Source: Variovorax paradoxus B4 (GTDB lineage: Bacteria; Pseudomonadota; Gammaproteobacteria; Burkholderiales; Burkholderiaceae_C). Taken from it: a stretch of DNA of 64,000 bases. Below the pieces are notes generated by a model. That model saw only the letters and a list, made by a program, of their open reading frames with translations. It was not told the origin of the DNA and did no database searches. The translations under genes and the position numbers were made by a program. Shown here one piece after another: positions 18,874 to 28,300 of the stretch (the first letter of the stretch is position 1; every line of letters begins with the position of its first letter). The DNA lies in assembly GCF_000463015.1 (NCBI RefSeq), contig NC_022234.1:186001-250000 (forward strand). Reading direction: 5' to 3'.

Positions 18874-19301
18874 CCTACATCAGGACTTAGTTTGCTCAAG
18901 AATTCGGAAAAAGAGCTTGCTACCACTTCCGTATTTTCGAAATAGTTGCTCGCATCATCGTCTGATTCGAAATTATGATCCCAGCACAAAATTTCTCCAA
19001 AATTGCGCGCGTCGATATTAAGCAAAATCAAGTCTCCACCGCCTCCGGATGCAATAGGAATTGTTTTGCTGGGAATTCTGTCGCCGTAGATCTTCGTATG
19101 ATTCTCTATGGAATCTCCGAATCCCGAGGGTGCATTCAATGCAAGAAGTGAATTTATGACTCGCTCATTGGATTTTGTCTTTAACAGAGTCGCGCTTGGG
19201 ATGCCCCCGTTCTGATTTTTTAGAAATGCCTTGTAATCCTCGGGAATTGCTCCTGCCAAATCTTCAAGCCTCTGAATATCTTCGTCGGTTGGGTTGGGCA
19301 T
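18870..19301 (-). CDS. Extra SUKH (SMI1/KNR4) immunity protein without its toxin
   Basis: A 143-residue SUKH protein: RLEDLAGAIPEDYKAFLKNQNGG is the classic start of the fold, followed by SGGGGDLILLNI and EILCWDHNFESDDDASNY. It differs from the other SUKH protein at 17069-17458. The gene is clearly richer in A+T than its flanks, as is usual for imported immunity genes. No toxin tip lies directly upstream; a degraded reading frame fills 19302-19440. Its stop codon overlaps the point where Rhs homology of the displaced tip begins, so it marks a recombination junction. It probably protects against toxins of sister cells, which is inference. Confidence 0.8.
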   Translation of the reverse strand: MPNPTDEDIQRLEDLAGAIPEDYKAFLKNQNGGIPSATLLKTKSNERVINSLLALNAPSGFGDSIENHTKIYGDRIPSKTIPIASGGGGDLILLNIDARNFGEILCWDHNFESDDDASNYFENTEVVASSFSEFLSKLSPDVG

Positions 19302-19505
19302 TTCATGAATTGAGCGATAAATTTTGCTTGTTCTTTTGTCAAATCTATTCCCGGCTCGTGCCTGTGCTTCCAGTTCTGCGTCGGATAATCCCAGCTTTTT
19401 AAACTTCAGACCTGCTATTGCTGCCTTCTATTTATATTTCTTCCTTTGGCGCGTTTCGTAGAAGAGCTGAAGCTCCGAAAGCTTGGAATTTCATTGGGTC
19501 ATCAA
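19302..19505 (-). other. Coding remnant between two immunity genes
   Basis: No complete gene. On the minus strand, in frame with the following SUKH start, the sequence reads LKFKKLGLSDAELEAQARAG and continues to SKIYRSIHE without a stop, but it has no start codon. Another frame gives a 20-codon ATG start (MKFQAFGAS...) at about 19491 that ends quickly. The stretch is A+T-rich. It is best read as the tail of a lost toxin tip whose immunity gene (18870-19301) survived; the family is not recognised. Confidence 0.45.
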
Positions 19506-19880
19506 TTAGGATCCAATGTATTTATACTGCAATTTTAGGTTTGAGGTTTGTCCAAAAAGCTCAACATGCAATATTGGCTCGCTTGGTTTGTTATTGATCC
19601 ATAAAACACACTCGGCACCCCATCTACTGCTGTCATTCATTTCGAAAAATTCAATATTGGGTCTTTTTGATTTTTCCGTTGAAAATGCGGATTCAAAAGG
19701 AGCAATTCCGAGTGAGAACTTCTCGTTAGGATAGTATTCCCGAACCATTTCTTGAATCTCCTCGGCCAATGCCTCGGAAACATTGAACTGATTTTTCAGC
19801 TCTTGTCGGTCGTCTTGGCTTATTGCTCGAATAAATTCGCTAAGAAGTTTATAAGCCTGAGCTCTAAATTCGTCGTTCAT
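19506..19880 (-). CDS. Probable immunity protein of the second Rhs toxin
   Basis: A 124-residue acidic protein, A+T-rich compared with the Rhs core. Its C-terminal half, RWGAECVLWINNKPSEPILHVELFG, resembles the small DUF7668-like domain found beside polymorphic toxins; the N-terminal half is helical (EFIRAISQDDRQELKNQF). I cannot name a characterised homologue. The ATG at 19880 lies one base after the stop codon of the 1624-residue Rhs gene, the position of the cognate immunity gene in Rhs loci, so it most likely binds and blocks that protein's toxin tip. The family call is tentative; the positional call is strong. Confidence 0.7.
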   Translation of the reverse strand: MNDEFRAQAYKLLSEFIRAISQDDRQELKNQFNVSEALAEEIQEMVREYYPNEKFSLGIAPFESAFSTEKSKRPNIEFFEMNDSSRWGAECVLWINNKPSEPILHVELFGQTSNLKLQYKYIGS

Positions 19881-19881
19881 T

Positions 19882-22800
19882 TCATCTCCTCTTCAGTGGA
19901 GTGGTTGTGGATGTTCCTGCGCCCGCTCCAATGGATTTGAAATATCCGCGTGCTTGCAACGTTGCGCATTTTGCAGCTGCGGGGCTCAGTCCTGCCGCTT
20001 TCAGTGAGTTGTAGGCTACTACTGTCTCGCTACCCAAGAGTCCTGCCTGCGACGCATTGTCTTGCGCCCGATTGGCTCCGTAGTGAGGGGTGCCTCGCGT
20101 TGTTCCATCGGGATTGCGCCCCTGCAAACTAATTGCTGGAGCAGCGTTGTAGTCATAGCCACCGATATTTTTCATGGCTGCATCTTGATAGATGTGATGC
20201 GAGTCTTGGAGACCTCCAATCTTCTTGAGATCCCCGTGCTTGCCTGTTACTACGCCCTCTTCTGCGAGGATTCGTTCGCATTCACAGGGGCATGAATTGA
20301 TCGGTGAAAGCCCCAGCGGATCGATCCAGTTCACCGGATTGGGAGCAAACTGATGAAGGTTCAAGCCTCCTCTCAACTTGATTGGATCGCTACTGACAAA
20401 CCTCCCCGCCGCCGGGTCGTAATACCGATACCGGTTGTAGTGCAGCCCCGTCTCGTCGTCAAAGTACTGCCCCTGGAACCGAATCGGATTCCTGAACCCC
20501 GCCTTCCGGCCCGCTTCGCTGATCGCCTGCTTGGCTTCACCCCAGGCCTTGTACTGCGCAGACCAGGCGATCCGCCCCTCATGGTCCGTCAGTTCCTGCG
20601 GCGTGCCCAAGTGGTCGCATTGGTAGAACGCGATCTCTTCCTTCGCGAAGGCAGTTGGCGTCCTGAGCTGCTGCCCGTTCCATAGCGGATCCTGCTCGAT
20701 GTCGTAGCGCCCGCCGTTGGCGGCGATCAACGCCTTCACGTCGGTGGTCTCGCTCAGCTCAACGGCCTGGGCCTGCCTGATCTGCACCAGCGGCACGAAG
20801 GAGCCGGGCTCATGGATGTAGTGCACGCTGTCGCCGCGCCAGGCCTGCAGCTCTTGCTGATCCTCGGTGCTTTGCGTGCTCTCGAAGGCCAGCGTGTCGC
20901 CGTCCCAGCCGAACAAGGTCGTCGCGTGTGAGCTTCGCTTGGCGATGCGCCGGCCCAGCGCGTCGTAGCTGAAGCTTGTGGTCTCACCGAAGGTCTCGGC
21001 GCTGCGCATGCGGTTGAAGCCGTCCCAGGTGAAGGTGGTGATTTCTCCGTTGCGGCTGCGCTCGATCAGGTTGCCCCGCTCATCCCACTTGTAGTGGGTG
21101 CCCGCATAGTCCTTGAGCAGGTTGTCCATCAACCGGCCGGCCATGCTGCGGCCATCGCCGTTCAGGCGCACCGCGACACGGGTGGTGACGCGGCCGGCAG
21201 GCTGCGCATTGATGTCGGTGTCGGACGGGTGGCCGATATTGCCCGCCGGATCGAACGCGAAGGTCTCGCGGCCCAGGCGGCTGTGGGCTTCCAGCAGGCG
21301 CCCCACCGGGTCGTAGCGGTAGCTCAGGTTGCCGCGGCGGCTGTCGCCGATGGCGGTGAGCTGGCCGGCCTTGTCGTAGTGGTAGCTGCGGCGGATGCCG
21401 ACAGCCTCGATCGCTCCCGGCCTGGTCTGCGAGATCTGCTGCTCCAGCAGCCGGCCGGCCGGGTCGTAGCGCAGCTTCTGCGTCAGCCCGTTGCCCTGGT
21501 CGCGGCCGATCTCGCGGTGCAGGTCGTCGCGCTCGAAGCCCAGGATGTCCTGGCCGTCCACGAGCAGGCCGTGCACGTGGCCGGAGCCGTAGGTGAGCCA
21601 TTGGGTGACGTGGCCATCGGGGCGGATGCTGGCGATGCGCTGGTTGAGCTCGTCGTAGCCGTGCTGCCAGACCGCCGTGTGGCCGTGGTCCAGGTAGTGC
21701 TGGTGCTCGCGCACGAGGTTGCCCGCGCGGTCGTAGAACCACTGGAGCCGGGCCTCGGCGTTGGTGGCCTCGACCAGGCGGCCGTTGCGGTCGTAGGCGA
21801 AGCGCTCGGCATCGTCGCCGGCCTGGCGCTCGCTCAGGCGGCCCAGGGCGTCGAATTGCAGCTGGATCGCGTGTCCGGCTTCGACGACTTCGGCGAGTAC
21901 GCCGGTGGTGGGCTCATAGCGGTATTCGGTGGCCTTGCGGTCGAAGTCGGTTTCTTCGAGCAGCTTGCCGACGGGGTCGTAGCGGAAGTCGTAGCGGCTG
22001 CCGTTCTCGTTGTGCAGCTCGCGCAGGCGGCCCAGCAGGTCCCAGTGGTACTTGAGGGTGTGGCCGGCCGCATCGGTGCGCTGGGCCACGAGGCCGGCGC
22101 GGGTGTAGCCGTAGCTGGTGCGGCGGCCCAGCGCGTCGGTGTGCGCGAGCAGGCGGCCCTCGGCGTCGTGCGCGAAATACTCGCTGGCGTTGTCGGGGTG
22201 GACGATCTCCTCGAGCTGGCCCGGGTGGTTGGCCTGGCCGGGCATCGCGGACTGCGCGGCTTCGCCGGCTTCGGCGTAGCGAAAGCGGGTGGCCTGGCCC
22301 AGGGCGTCGGTGATCCTGGCCAGGCGGCCGCGGCCGTCGTAGGCCCACTGGGTGGTCTTGCCGGAGCAGTCGGTGTGGCTGGCCAGCTGGCCGTCGGGGG
22401 TGTAGGCGAGGGTTTTGATGCCGCCCCTGGCATCGGTGATGCGCACGGGGCGCCCGGCGTTGTCGTAGGCGTATTCGGTCTTGTGGCCGAGCGGGTCGAT
22501 CTCTTCGGTGAGGTTGCCGCTTGCGTCGTAGTCGCGCTTCCAGGCGCCGCCTTCGGCGTCGAGGATGCCGGTGATGCGGTGGCGCGCGTCGTAGGCGTAG
22601 TGCACGCTGCTGCCGTCGGCGCGGGTGTGGGTCTTGAGGTTGCCGTTGGCGTCGTAGACGTAGTCGTCGGTGGTGCCGTCGGTGTGGATGTGGCGCGTGA
22701 TGTTCTTGGCGTCGTCGCGCAGGAACCATTCCTCGCGCTTGTCCGGGTGGATGATCCGGTAGGTGTAGCCCAGCACGTCGTAGTAGTACCAGGTCTCGCC

Positions 22801-24756
22801 GCCCATGGCGTCGGTCAGGTAGGTGAGGCGGATGTTCTTGTCCCACTCGAGCGTGAGCGCAAAGCTGCCGTCGTCGGACCATTCGCGCACGGCCTTGGCA
22901 TCGGCGCCGGTGCCGTCGTATTGCAGGTTCATGCCGCGGCCGGTGCGGTCGGTGTAGCGGGTGACGAGGTGATGGTTGTAGCTGTACTGCCAGCCGGCGC
23001 CGTTCTCGTCCTGCGCGGCGACGAGGTCGCCTTCGGCGTCGTGGGTGTAGGCGGCCAGCTGGCGCACGACGCGGCCTTCCTTCAGCTCCCACAGGGCCTT
23101 GATGAGGCCGGTCTGCGCGTCGGGCTGGGTGCCGACGTGGGCGATGATGGCCTCACCCTGCCTGCTGATGATGTCGCTGAGCACCTGCTCGCCGGTGGCC
23201 GCGATCACGTGGTCGTAGCGCAGGCCGACGGCGGCGCCGCTGTTCGTGTGCTGCGCCACCAGCCGGAAGTGCTGCTTGCCCTGCGCGGCGGCCTTGGCGG
23301 GCACGGTGTCGACCAGCTCGTAGGTTTCGCGCCAGTCGGGGGCCTGGCCGGCCGGCATGGGCTTGCCGAAATCGACCGCGAGCAGCCGTTCGCCGAGGCG
23401 GGTGAGGGTGATCTCCTCGATCGGGTTGCGATGGCTCTGCCCCACGGCCAGCAGCGGGAAGGCGTGGCTGCGGCCATCGGCACCGCGATAGATCAGGCTC
23501 ATCTGGCCCTGGCGGCGGCCCTTGGCGGGCTTGGCGACGTCCACGCGCGTGCTGTAGGGCGTGATCCAGCGCGCGCCGAGGCTGCCCTGGTCGAAGGCGG
23601 CAAGATCGCTGCGGTAGGTGCGCGTCCAGGTGATGGGCAGGGGGGCGCCGAGCACGAAGTCGGTGTGGTCGAAGCTCTCGCAGCCGGTGGCCAGGCTGAT
23701 GGCGCCGCCCGCGGCGGCGTTCGTGCAGTTCTTGCAGCCGGGGTCGCCGCCGGCCGGCACCTGGGCGGAGGTAGCGGCCTGTTCGCCGCCAGGCTTCTTG
23801 CTCTCGACCTGCGTTCCGTTGTTCGCGGAAATGTTGGCACTGTGCTTTCCCTTGCGCCTGAGCAATGCATCCTTGAGGATCTTGATCATCCACTTGATGC
23901 CGTACTGCAGGCTCTCGTCGCCCAGCCGCATGATCTGCCGGCGGGCCGCGCCCTTGAGGTCGGTCAGGCTGGCGACGGTGTCCCGGATCATGGCCTTGGC
24001 GCTGTCGGGCAGCGCATAGTGGCTCGCGGTGGCCGCCGCGTAGTTGGCGGATTTCTTCGCGGCCTCGGCCGCGGCGGCCATCATGCGGCTCCAGGTGCTC
24101 TGGGTCTTGGGGTCGTAGGTGTTCCTCTCGGCAGCGGCGCCGGTCGCGAACACCGGCTTCTCGCCCAGCGCCACCTGCAGCGCGCCGATCAGCGCATCGG
24201 CGATGCCGTCGACCTTTTTTGCGCAGGACTGCAGGAAGTCGTCGAGATAGCCGAGCGCCTCGTCCACGAACTTGTCGAGCGTGCCGGCGATGGTGTCGTT
24301 CAGGTGCGTGATGAGCACGGCGATGAACGCCTCGCCGATGTTCGGCACCGCGTTCTTGGCCGACTTGGCGATCTCCTGCTTGAGCAGGTGCAGCATGGGC
24401 CGCAGGCTCATGCGCGCTGCGCCGGTGGCGGGCGGAAACGGGATCACGCCCAGCAGGTTGATGGCCAGGCTCACCCACTGCAGCACGTCGCTGTACGCCT
24501 TCTTGGTGACCATCTCGATGAGGTCCCAGACCGCGTCGATGAGCGCCATGATGTTGCCGATGACCGGCAGGCTGCCCGCGAAGGTCGCGAGCACGTTCAG
24601 CGTGACGTAGTCGTTGGTGAGCTTGCGCAGCCACTTGTCGATCTTGGCGGCGCCGGCGCCGATGTCTTCCTCGCCGATGGTGTTGAGCGGTGCCACCGCG
24701 GTCTGGCGCTCGCGCTCCTTGGCTTGCGCGTCGTTCTGGGGGGCCTGGTCAGCCAT
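19882..24756 (-). CDS. Rhs polymorphic toxin 2 (T6SS effector, Tox-SHH-like tip)
   Basis: A 1624-residue Rhs protein. The N-terminal region has a hydrophobic pair (LPVIGNIMALIDAVWDLIEM; WVSLAINLLGVIPFPP) used in other Rhs effectors to cross the target membrane. A DUF6531 region (GCESFDHTDFVLGAPLPITW) opens the YD-repeat cage (many GRxxxYxYD repeats), which ends in the Rhs core and its cleavage motif NPVNWIDPLGL. The remaining ~141 residues are the toxin: GKHGDLKKIGGLQDSHHIYQ, then DYNAAPAISL and TPHYGANRAQ, fitting an HNH/Endo VII-like Tox-SHH nuclease. No PAAR domain or EagR chaperone gene is seen. It is preceded by a copied VgrG tail and followed after one base by its immunity gene. VgrG (30236-33199) is its likely delivery tip. 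Confidence 0.88.
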   Translation of the reverse strand: MADQAPQNDAQAKERERQTAVAPLNTIGEEDIGAGAAKIDKWLRKLTNDYVTLNVLATFAGSLPVIGNIMALIDAVWDLIEMVTKKAYSDVLQWVSLAINLLGVIPFPPATGAARMSLRPMLHLLKQEIAKSAKNAVPNIGEAFIAVLITHLNDTIAGTLDKFVDEALGYLDDFLQSCAKKVDGIADALIGALQVALGEKPVFATGAAAERNTYDPKTQSTWSRMMAAAAEAAKKSANYAAATASHYALPDSAKAMIRDTVASLTDLKGAARRQIMRLGDESLQYGIKWMIKILKDALLRRKGKHSANISANNGTQVESKKPGGEQAATSAQVPAGGDPGCKNCTNAAAGGAISLATGCESFDHTDFVLGAPLPITWTRTYRSDLAAFDQGSLGARWITPYSTRVDVAKPAKGRRQGQMSLIYRGADGRSHAFPLLAVGQSHRNPIEEITLTRLGERLLAVDFGKPMPAGQAPDWRETYELVDTVPAKAAAQGKQHFRLVAQHTNSGAAVGLRYDHVIAATGEQVLSDIISRQGEAIIAHVGTQPDAQTGLIKALWELKEGRVVRQLAAYTHDAEGDLVAAQDENGAGWQYSYNHHLVTRYTDRTGRGMNLQYDGTGADAKAVREWSDDGSFALTLEWDKNIRLTYLTDAMGGETWYYYDVLGYTYRIIHPDKREEWFLRDDAKNITRHIHTDGTTDDYVYDANGNLKTHTRADGSSVHYAYDARHRITGILDAEGGAWKRDYDASGNLTEEIDPLGHKTEYAYDNAGRPVRITDARGGIKTLAYTPDGQLASHTDCSGKTTQWAYDGRGRLARITDALGQATRFRYAEAGEAAQSAMPGQANHPGQLEEIVHPDNASEYFAHDAEGRLLAHTDALGRRTSYGYTRAGLVAQRTDAAGHTLKYHWDLLGRLRELHNENGSRYDFRYDPVGKLLEETDFDRKATEYRYEPTTGVLAEVVEAGHAIQLQFDALGRLSERQAGDDAERFAYDRNGRLVEATNAEARLQWFYDRAGNLVREHQHYLDHGHTAVWQHGYDELNQRIASIRPDGHVTQWLTYGSGHVHGLLVDGQDILGFERDDLHREIGRDQGNGLTQKLRYDPAGRLLEQQISQTRPGAIEAVGIRRSYHYDKAGQLTAIGDSRRGNLSYRYDPVGRLLEAHSRLGRETFAFDPAGNIGHPSDTDINAQPAGRVTTRVAVRLNGDGRSMAGRLMDNLLKDYAGTHYKWDERGNLIERSRNGEITTFTWDGFNRMRSAETFGETTSFSYDALGRRIAKRSSHATTLFGWDGDTLAFESTQSTEDQQELQAWRGDSVHYIHEPGSFVPLVQIRQAQAVELSETTDVKALIAANGGRYDIEQDPLWNGQQLRTPTAFAKEEIAFYQCDHLGTPQELTDHEGRIAWSAQYKAWGEAKQAISEAGRKAGFRNPIRFQGQYFDDETGLHYNRYRYYDPAAGRFVSSDPIKLRGGLNLHQFAPNPVNWIDPLGLSPINSCPCECERILAEEGVVTGKHGDLKKIGGLQDSHHIYQDAAMKNIGGYDYNAAPAISLQGRNPDGTTRGTPHYGANRAQDNASQAGLLGSETVVAYNSLKAAGLSPAAAKCATLQARGYFKSIGAGAGTSTTTPLKRR
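20316..24756 (-). repeat. Long direct repeat: Rhs core shared by the two full rhs genes
   Basis: The N-terminal and core coding region of Rhs 2 is highly similar to that of Rhs 1 (about 25690-30190) and, over its last kilobase, to the displaced tip (about 17880-18875). Examples seen in all three are MAGRLMDNLL, QGQYxDxETGLHYNR and DPLGL. Similarity ends sharply at the DPLGL codons, where the toxin domains begin. The repeat is the expected substrate for recombination that swaps toxin tips. Confidence 0.85.
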
Positions 24757-24808
24757 TCGCGGATCTCTCCCGTGTTCTCATGTGGTCGTCGTCTTGCGGT
24801 GCCGGCGA

Positions 24809-25019
24809 TCAGCCCGCGAAGCCCGGCGTCTGGCCGCCCGGCGGCGTGGCCAGGGACTTCAGCGATGGCATCGAAGGCAGCGACGCGGGCAGCTTGGGCA
24901 CCATGGCGCCCACGGTCTGCGCGGCCATGCCGCTGGCCGCCTGGCCGACCTGGCCCCGCAATGCCTTGGCGCCGCCTTGCTGGATGGCCTGCACGGCGCC
25001 GACGGCCTGCTGCGCGGTT
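24809..25019 (-). pseudogene. Detached VgrG C-terminal tail
   Basis: About 70 codons that match the end of the VgrG gene upstream: TAQQAVGAVQAIQQGGAKAL..QTPGFAG here against TAQQAVAAVQAVQQGGAKAL..QTPGFAG in VgrG. The stop codon and the ~50 bases before the following rhs start are also shared in layout. There is no start codon or VgrG core. It is the scar left by duplication of a 'vgrG end plus rhs' unit, joined just after the immunity gene at 25070-25339. Probably not translated as a functional protein. Confidence 0.8.
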
Positions 25020-25031
25020 TTTGGGCTCAGA

Positions 25032-25052
25032 AGGCGGGGTCTCGCCCCGCCT
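25032..25052. terminator. Strong hairpin after the first Rhs immunity gene
   Basis: Perfect 8-base arms AGGCGGGG (25032-25039) and CCCCGCCT (25045-25052) with a 5-base loop. It lies 17 bases after the stop of the immunity gene on the minus strand, at the junction with the copied VgrG tail. No T-run follows on the minus strand, so it may attenuate rather than fully terminate transcription. Confidence 0.45.
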
Positions 25053-25069
25053 CGGTCAGGCCGGGTTTT

Positions 25070-25339
25070 CTAGTCCGACGAACCGTTCTCGTAATGCATG
25101 TGCTCTTGAGCAGCAGAAGAGAATTTTTGAATAAATTCTGGCGAACAATCCCGCTCGCTCTTGACTTTGAAATTTTCATTGTCGATAGCCCATTGATAAA
25201 CAGATATTCCCACCGGATATTTTGTCAGGACGCCGGACAATTTGCCATTTTTAATCCAGTCTTCAGCCTCCATTTTGCTTTCAAAGATGGCCGATGGAAA
25301 ACGACCCCCAACACCATTGAATACCCAAACTTCTCTCAT
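25070..25339 (-). CDS. DUF7710-like immunity protein of Rhs toxin 1
   Basis: An 89-residue protein beginning MREVWVFNGVGGRFPSAIF, followed by SKMEAEDWIKNGKLSGVLTKYPVGISVYQWAI. This pattern (VWVFNG.GGRFPS...W....LSG.LT.YP) matches the small DUF7710 group, which I recall as common beside polymorphic toxins. The gene is A+T-rich and starts 18 bases after the stop of the first full Rhs gene, the position of a cognate immunity gene. It is therefore the likely antidote to the ~108-residue tip of Rhs 1. No characterised homologue is known to me; the pairing is inferred. Confidence 0.75.
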   Translation of the reverse strand: MREVWVFNGVGGRFPSAIFESKMEAEDWIKNGKLSGVLTKYPVGISVYQWAIDNENFKVKSERDCSPEFIQKFSSAAQEHMHYENGSSD

Positions 25340-25357
25340 TTAATTCCTCAAAATTTA

Positions 25358-28300
25358 TTAATCGCAGCAATTGCAATCATTTGGAAGATTTTGATACCTA
25401 TGCCAGCGCTGTATTCTGTCGACGCTGGATCTCAATTTCGACTTATTGCCATCGATGAATGCCTGCTGGGCAGCTGTCAACTTCGTTTTGCTATCGAGCG
25501 GGTTTCCATTTTGCCCGACTGGAATATTCAGTCCACCTTCTCCGCGTAGATGGAAATGAGCGGGAGCATGATCGCCACTGCGAACGTAGTGTTCGAGTCT
25601 CAAATTTCCATCCGATGCAATTACTTTTTCGGGCAATGCCGGCTCCGTCGAATTCTTTCTTGTTTGGCATCGCTCTTTCTTTTTGCTGAGCCCCAAAGGG
25701 TCAATCCACTCAATCGGATTCGGCGCATACGCATGCAGGTTGACGCCACCTGCAAGCTTGATCGGGTCTCTGGACACAAACCGGCCGCTGCCAGGATCGT
25801 AGTAGCGATGCCGGTTGTAATGCAGCCCGGTCTCTTCATCAAAGTACTGCCCTTGGAATCGGATCGGATTCCTGAAACCAGCCTTTCTGCCCGCCTCGCT
25901 GATGGCTTCCTTCGCCTCGCCCCAGGCCCTGTAGCTGGCCGACCAGGCGATGCTGCCCTCGTGGTCCGTCAACTCCTGCGGCGTGCCCAGGTGGTCGCAT
26001 TGGTAGAACGCAATCTCTTCCTTCGCGAAGGGGCGTGGCGGCTCTTCTTCGCGCAAGCCCTCGTTCCACAATGGGTCAAGTTCGATGTCGTAGCGTCCCC
26101 CGTTATCAGCCGTCAGTGCCTTCACATCGGTGGTCGGTGTCAGCCGCATGCTGCCCGGCCTGCGAATCTGGACGAGCGGCACGAAGCTATCGCGCTCGTG
26201 GACATAGTGGACGGTCTGGCCGCGCGCCCAGCCTTCGCCGAGGCTGCTGCTCTCGTAGGCCAGCGTGTCGCCGTCCCAGCCGAAGAGGATCTGGCTTGAA
26301 TCGTTCTCTTTGCCGATGCGCCGGCCCAGCGGGTCGTAGCGAAACGTGGTGATCTGGTCATCGGTGCGGGCGCTGCGCATGCGGCCGAAAGCGTCCCAGG
26401 TGAAGCTTGTCTTTTTCCCGTTCTTCGTGTGTTCGACAAGATTGCCGCGCGCATCCCATTTGTAGTGAACGCCAGCATAGTTCTTCAGCAGGTTGTCCAT
26501 CAGCCGACCGGCCAGATTGCGGCCTTGATGATCAAGTCTGACAGCCACGCGCGTCGTGATGCGGTTCGTGGCAAGGCCATCGGGTTGCGCGCCGGGTTGG
26601 GTCGCACCGCCGATGTTGCCGGCAGGATCGAAGGCGAAAGTTTCGCGCCCGAGCCTGCTATGTGCCTCCAGCAAACGTCCTACGGGGTCGTAACGGTAGC
26701 TGAGGTTGCCTCGGCGACTGTCATGAATACCGACAAGCTGGCCGGCTGCGTCGTAGGCATAGCCTCGCAGGACGTTGAGTGTGCCCGCCGATACACCAGC
26801 ATTGGCACCGGGGGGTAGCTGCGTCCGCGAGATGCGTTGCTCGAGCAGTCGGCCCATCGCATCATGGCTCTGGCTCTGCGCCAGTCCGTTGCCCTGCTCG
26901 CGCAGGATTTCTTGATGGAGGTCGTCGCGTTCGAAACCCAGGATATCCTGCCCATCGACCAGCAAGCCGTGCAGATGGCCGGAACCGTAGCTGAGCCATT
27001 GGATGCTATGACCATCGGGCCGGATGGTTGCTACACGCTGGTTGAGTTCGTCGTAGCCATGGCGCCAGATGGCAGTCTGGCGACTGGCTAGGTCGTGCTG
27101 ATGCTCGCGCGTCAGATTGCCTGCGGCGTCATGGAACCGTTGGAGCTTCGCGTCTTCGTTGCGTGCCTCGACCAGAAGACCGTTCTGGTCATACACAAAG
27201 CTCTCAACCTGACCATTCGCACGACGCTCGCTCAATCGTCCCAGCGGGTCGAATTCGTACTGCGTGATCACACCACCATCGACAACCTCGGCCAATGTGC
27301 CGGTAGTTTCTTCGTAGCGGTATTCGGTGGACTTGCCGTCGAAGCCTGTTTCCGAGAGCAATTTGCCGACGGGGTCGTAATCCAGGGTATATCGGCTCCC
27401 GTTTTCGTTGCGCAGTTGAGTGAGACGTCCCAAGAGGTCCCATTGGTACTGGAGCCTCTGGCCTGCTGCATCGGTGCGCCCAGCGACCAATCCTGATCTG
27501 GTGTAGTCGTAGCGGGATCGGCGCGCCAGCGCATCGGTGTGTGCAAGCAGTCGACCTTCGGCGTCATACACGAAATGCTCCCGGCTTCTGTCAGGCAGGG
27601 TGACTTCCTCCAGTTGACCGGGATGATTGGCGCCGCCTTGCGCGGCGGCGAGCGTGGCGTGGCTCAGTTCGGTGTAGCGGTAGAGTGTGATGTGACCCGC
27701 AGCGTCCGTGGCTCTGATTAGCCGGCCGCGTTCGTCGTAAGCCCAGCGGCTCGTCTTGCCCGAACAGTCGGTGTAGCTGGTGACCTGACCCGTGGGCGTG
27801 TAGGCCAGCGCCTTGACGCCTCCCTTGGCATCAATGATCTTGATAGGGCGCCCTGCTTCATCGTAGGCGTACTCGGTCTTGTGGCCCAGCGGATCGATTT
27901 CCTCGGTGATCAGGCCCTGCACATTGAGCGCGCGGCGCCACACGCCGCCTTCAGCATCGCGCCAACCTGTTGCGTGATTGAGCGCGTCATACTCGAAGTG
28001 GACCTGGCTTCCATCAGTGCGAATGTGCGTCTGCAGGTTGCCATTGGCGTCGTAGCGGTAGTCGTCTGTACTGCCGTCGGGATGGATGTGCCGCGTGACG
28101 TTCTTCGCCTCGTCCCGATAGAACCATTCCTCGCGCTTGTCCGGATGGATGATGCGGTAGGTGTAGCCCAGGATGTCGTAGTAGTACCAGGTCTCTTGCC
28201 CGAGAGCGTCGGTGACGTAGGTCAACCGGATGTTCTTGTCCCACTCCAGCGTGGTGGCGAAGGTGCCGTCGTCGGCCCATTCGCGCACGGCTTTGGCCTG

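Noticed and set aside
21094..25134. A very long open frame on the plus strand, antisense to the second rhs gene.
   Set aside because: Its product is a low-complexity Val/Ala/Gly/His-rich sequence with no domains; it is the mirror of the YD-repeat codons in G+C-rich DNA.
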